From: Gracilibacteraceae bacterium
Lineage (GTDB): Bacteria; Bacillota; Desulfitobacteriia; Desulfitobacteriales; Syntrophobotulaceae
Direction: 5' to 3'
Assembly (NCBI GenBank): GCA_031266805.1
Contig: JAISAH010000010.1
Coordinates: forward strand, 1-64,000
DNA length: 64,000 nucleotides
A program made the translations under genes and the position numbers. The first letter of the stretch is position 1, and each line of letters starts with the position of its first letter. Under the pieces are notes generated by a model. That model did not search any database. It worked only from the letters and a program-made list of their open reading frames with translations, and was not told where the DNA came from. This document shows, one piece after another, positions 59,285-64,000 of the stretch.

Positions 59285-59320
59285 GAGGTCCGCCCGTTCA
59301 TCGGGCGGGCCTCTTTCTCT
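59285..59320 (+). terminator. Strong terminator after giant CWB2 gene
   Basis: GAGGTCCGCCCG-TTCA-TCGGGCGGGCCTCTTTCTCTTT. Confidence 0.8.
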
Positions 59321-59339
59321 TTGCGGATCAGTAACCCAT

Positions 59340-59725
59340 AAAGGTGCATGGATTCCGGGACGAGCCCGGAATGACGGAGAGTAATGCATGGATTCCGGGA
59401 TGACGGAGAGTAAACCCTACCCCTTCCGTCATTCCGGCTTAATGCCGGAATCCATTCCTCGACGCTCCGCCGCTTGACCCAATACATGGGACGTCGAGAC
59501 GAGACCGCCGTCCCTTACGAATACGGTATACCGGCATTTTTAAGTATTTGGATTCCGGGACGAGCCCGGAATGACGGCGGGGCGGGGAGATTTTTACCCG
59601 GCAGCATATTTGAAACGGATTTCCCCTGTAGGGGCGGATGGCAATCCGCCCGTGGTTCCTGTTCCGTCCATTTGCGTGACGCGGGCGATCGCGGGACACG
59701 GGGCGATTGCCATCGCCCCCTACGA
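59340..59725. repeat. Cluster of REP-like palindromic repeats
   Basis: Multiple GGATTCCGGGACGAGCCCGGAATGACGG and GGGGCGGATGGCAATCCGCCC units. Confidence 0.8.
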
Positions 59726-59728
59726 TTT

Positions 59729-59878
59729 GCCCAATCACATACCGACGTCGCCGACACGGAACAGCTTTTAAGGCTTATCCAGTCCATACCGTCGCCGAAA
59801 GCCGAACCGTTCAAGCTGTGGCTCGCCGCCGCAGGGCGGGAACGCATTGAGGAAACGATCGACCCGGAGCTGTCTTAG
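59729..59878 (+). pseudogene. Fragment resembling Bro-N/DinD-type phage antirepressor protein
   Basis: QSHTDVADTEQLLRLIQSIPSPKAEPFKLWLAAAGRERIEETIDPELS, no start or upstream half. Confidence 0.55.
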
Positions 59879-59954
59879 AAGTATTGGCCGGTGTCGTGCC
59901 GTTATGGTTGGTGACGATATTATAACGAGCCAATTCTATAGCCTTTTCCCGGAC
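59878..59954 (-). pseudogene. Fragment of a paralogue of the 28947..29531 protein
   Basis: [26 protein letters not shown] identical at protein level. Confidence 0.8.
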
Positions 59955-60034
59955 TCCCGGAATCCATTCCTCCCGATAAAAAAACGGGAACCCTTGAAGG
60001 AAATCGGGCAAATACAGCGAATGTCAATAAGGGT

Positions 60035-60304
60035 ATGGAGCAAACGCCATTGACGGAGAAAGAGAAAAAAACGGGAAGCTGGCTGCGTTATGCCGCCGTG
60101 GGGTCGAGCATTTCGTGTACGCTTGCCGGGTGTGTTGCCGGGGGATATTTTTTGGGCGCTTTTTTGGATCGGCGCTTGGCGACGGCGCCGCTCTTTACCG
60201 TGATGCTGATAATCGGGGGGGTGGCGCTGGGGATTTCCTATCTGGTCTGGACGCTGACGCGGATATTGGCGGCAAGCGGCAAGCGCGGCGATCATGAGTC
60301 TTAA
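60035..60304 (+). CDS. AtpZ/AtpI-like small membrane protein
   Basis: Two TM; first gene of atp cluster. Confidence 0.75.
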   Translation: MEQTPLTEKEKKTGSWLRYAAVGSSISCTLAGCVAGGYFLGAFLDRRLATAPLFTVMLIIGGVALGISYLVWTLTRILAASGKRGDHES

Positions 60305-60680
60305 ACAGGTTTTCCTGACTGAAGCGGCGGTTTTGCTTTGCGCCTTGGCTTTGACTCTGTGGCGCGGCGACGTAAAATTCGTCGGGCTTTTTGCTGGGTG
60401 TACGGTGGGGGTGCTGAACCATTTGCTGCTCAGGCGCGATATGCTGCAGACGCTCGGCGCCGGTGTTGACCGCGCTGTGATTAGGTATGTCAAAGGACTG
60501 CTCACGCGTTTGGCGCTCATCACCGCGGCGGTCGCTTTGTGCGCGCGGGTCCTGCCGGAATGGACTTTTCCGATGGCAGGCGGGCTGGCTTTTGGCATCG
60601 TCATATCCCTCGCGCTCGCGGCTGTCAACGCCACCCGCGGGAACGGCTCGTTTGGCGGGGAGCAGTCGCCGCCGCGATGA
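60294..60680 (+). CDS. atpI: ATP synthase subunit I
   Basis: Four TM; position upstream of atpB. Confidence 0.7.
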   Translation: MSLKQVFLTEAAVLLCALALTLWRGDVKFVGLFAGCTVGVLNHLLLRRDMLQTLGAGVDRAVIRYVKGLLTRLALITAAVALCARVLPEWTFPMAGGLAFGIVISLALAAVNATRGNGSFGGEQSPPR

Positions 60681-60700
60681 AAGGAGGTGAAAAAAGTTAA

Positions 60701-61713
<1,013 letters not shown>

Positions 61714-61746
61714 GCCTGCGGAGCGAACCGGGGAGGAGGGGATTAT

Positions 61747-62244
61747 TTGAATCCCATTGCATTTGATTTGACTTTGCCGGCGCAGATAATTTCTTTCCTG
61801 CTGCTGGTCTGGATATTGGCCAAATTCGCCTGGAAACCGTTGATGGCCATGATGGAGAAACGCCGGCTTTTTATTCAGGAAAACCTGGCGCAGGCTGAGG
61901 CCGAACGCAAGGAAGCGGAGCGGATCCAGCGGGAGTACAAGGAAGAAATGCGCCAGGCCCGGCAGGAAGCCCAGGGCATCATCGAGCAGGCGGCGAAAAC
62001 CGGCGAACAGCGCGCGGCGGAAATAGTGGAAGAGGCGCGCCGGGAAACGGAAAAACTGAAAGCGTCCGCTCTGGCGGACATCGAGCGGGAGCGGGAGAAA
62101 GCCGTATCCGACGTCAAGGCGCAAGTGGCGGGGCTTTCGATCACGGTGGCGGAAAAACTGCTGCGGGCCAAGCTGGATTTGAGCGACCAAGCCGATCTGG
62201 TAGACCAATTCATTCAGGAAATAGGAGACAGCCGGCCATGCTAG
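61747..62244 (+). CDS. atpF: F0F1 ATP synthase subunit b
   Basis: N-terminal TM + long charged helix; gene order. Confidence 0.93.
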   Translation: MNPIAFDLTLPAQIISFLLLVWILAKFAWKPLMAMMEKRRLFIQENLAQAEAERKEAERIQREYKEEMRQARQEAQGIIEQAAKTGEQRAAEIVEEARRETEKLKASALADIEREREKAVSDVKAQVAGLSITVAEKLLRAKLDLSDQADLVDQFIQEIGDSRPC

Positions 62245-62774
62245 ACGGAGCGGCGGCTCGCCGCTATGCGCAGGCCATGTTTGATCTGGCCGTGGAAGCC
62301 GGGCGCCTGAATGAGACCGACCGCGAATTGCGGGAATTGACCGAAGTTTTGCGGGCCGGGCCGGAGCTTAAATACCTGCTCGGTCATCCTAATGTCGAGA
62401 TGACGGAAAAACGCGCGGTGATGGAACAGATCTTCGGCCGGGAAACGAGTCAATTGACGCGGCATTTTTTCTATTTGCTGCTGGACCGTCAGCGGCAGAA
62501 GCTTTTACCGCTGATTCAGCGGGAGTTTTCGCGGCTGGCCGATGAAAAAAATCAGGTGACGGAAGCCACGGTGACGAGCGCCGCCGCTCTGAGCGCCGCC
62601 CAGACAGAGGCGCTGCGGCAGGCGGTGCGGGGTCTCACGGGGAAGGATGTGCGCCTCTTAACGCGCGTGGACGCGGATCTGATCGGCGGCGCCACACTAA
62701 AAATCGGCGACCGGGTTTTGGACGGTTCTCTCCTGACGCAGCTGCGAAAAATGCGGCGGGAATTGGTTGTTTAG
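62238..62774 (+). CDS. atpH: F0F1 ATP synthase subunit delta
   Basis: ARRYAQAMFDLAVEAG; VDADLIGGATLKIGDRVLDGSLLTQLRKM. Confidence 0.95.
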   Translation: MLDGAAARRYAQAMFDLAVEAGRLNETDRELRELTEVLRAGPELKYLLGHPNVEMTEKRAVMEQIFGRETSQLTRHFFYLLLDRQRQKLLPLIQREFSRLADEKNQVTEATVTSAAALSAAQTEALRQAVRGLTGKDVRLLTRVDADLIGGATLKIGDRVLDGSLLTQLRKMRRELVV

Positions 62775-62815
62775 CCGGGACGTTTGCGTCACAAGGCCAG
62801 GAGAAATTGAGGTGA

Positions 62816-64000
<1,185 letters not shown>

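Noticed and set aside
59340-59600. CRISPR-like array from repeated 28-bp palindromes
   Set aside because: Irregular spacing, gaps filled with related repeat sequence, and dispersed copies elsewhere; REP-like instead

Overview
A 64 kb window from an anaerobic, Bacillota-like genome (taxonomy inferred from CWB2 surface proteins, rubrerythrin and overall gene content, not proven). Housekeeping blocks: ddl-murC-tmk (minus strand), secA, and the start of an F-type ATP synthase operon (60.0-64.0 kb, atpA cut by the window edge). The rest is largely accessory. (i) A very long minus-strand lectin/Ig-like surface ORF (4841..1) runs off the left edge and is missing from the supplied ORF track. (ii) Two CWB2 cell-wall-binding surface proteins are present, one of 2322 aa carrying two hydrolase-like segments and many FIVAR-like repeats. 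(iii) An ECF sigma/anti-sigma locus has two copies of a near-identical promoter (TGTCACA-N16-CGTATT), each driving a secreted- or membrane-protein gene. (iv) A LacI-controlled catabolic operon combines creatininase-like, class II aldolase, Tm-1-like, MDR dehydrogenase, TctCBA and TIM-barrel genes. (v) A 26-32 kb island carries DUF4143 ATPase+Fic, a small cationic-peptide ORF coupled to an immunity-like ORF, a SNF2-helicase scar, and an AAA ATPase + PD-(D/E)XK-like nuclease pair, which is my best candidate for an undescribed defence-type system. Gene fragments (Phd, methyltransferase, DUF6273-like, Bro-N, excisionase/AlbA_2) and palindromic intergenic repeats are scattered through the window. 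I saw no rRNA, tRNA, CRISPR array or intact transposase. All family calls are by eye from motifs; no searches were run.
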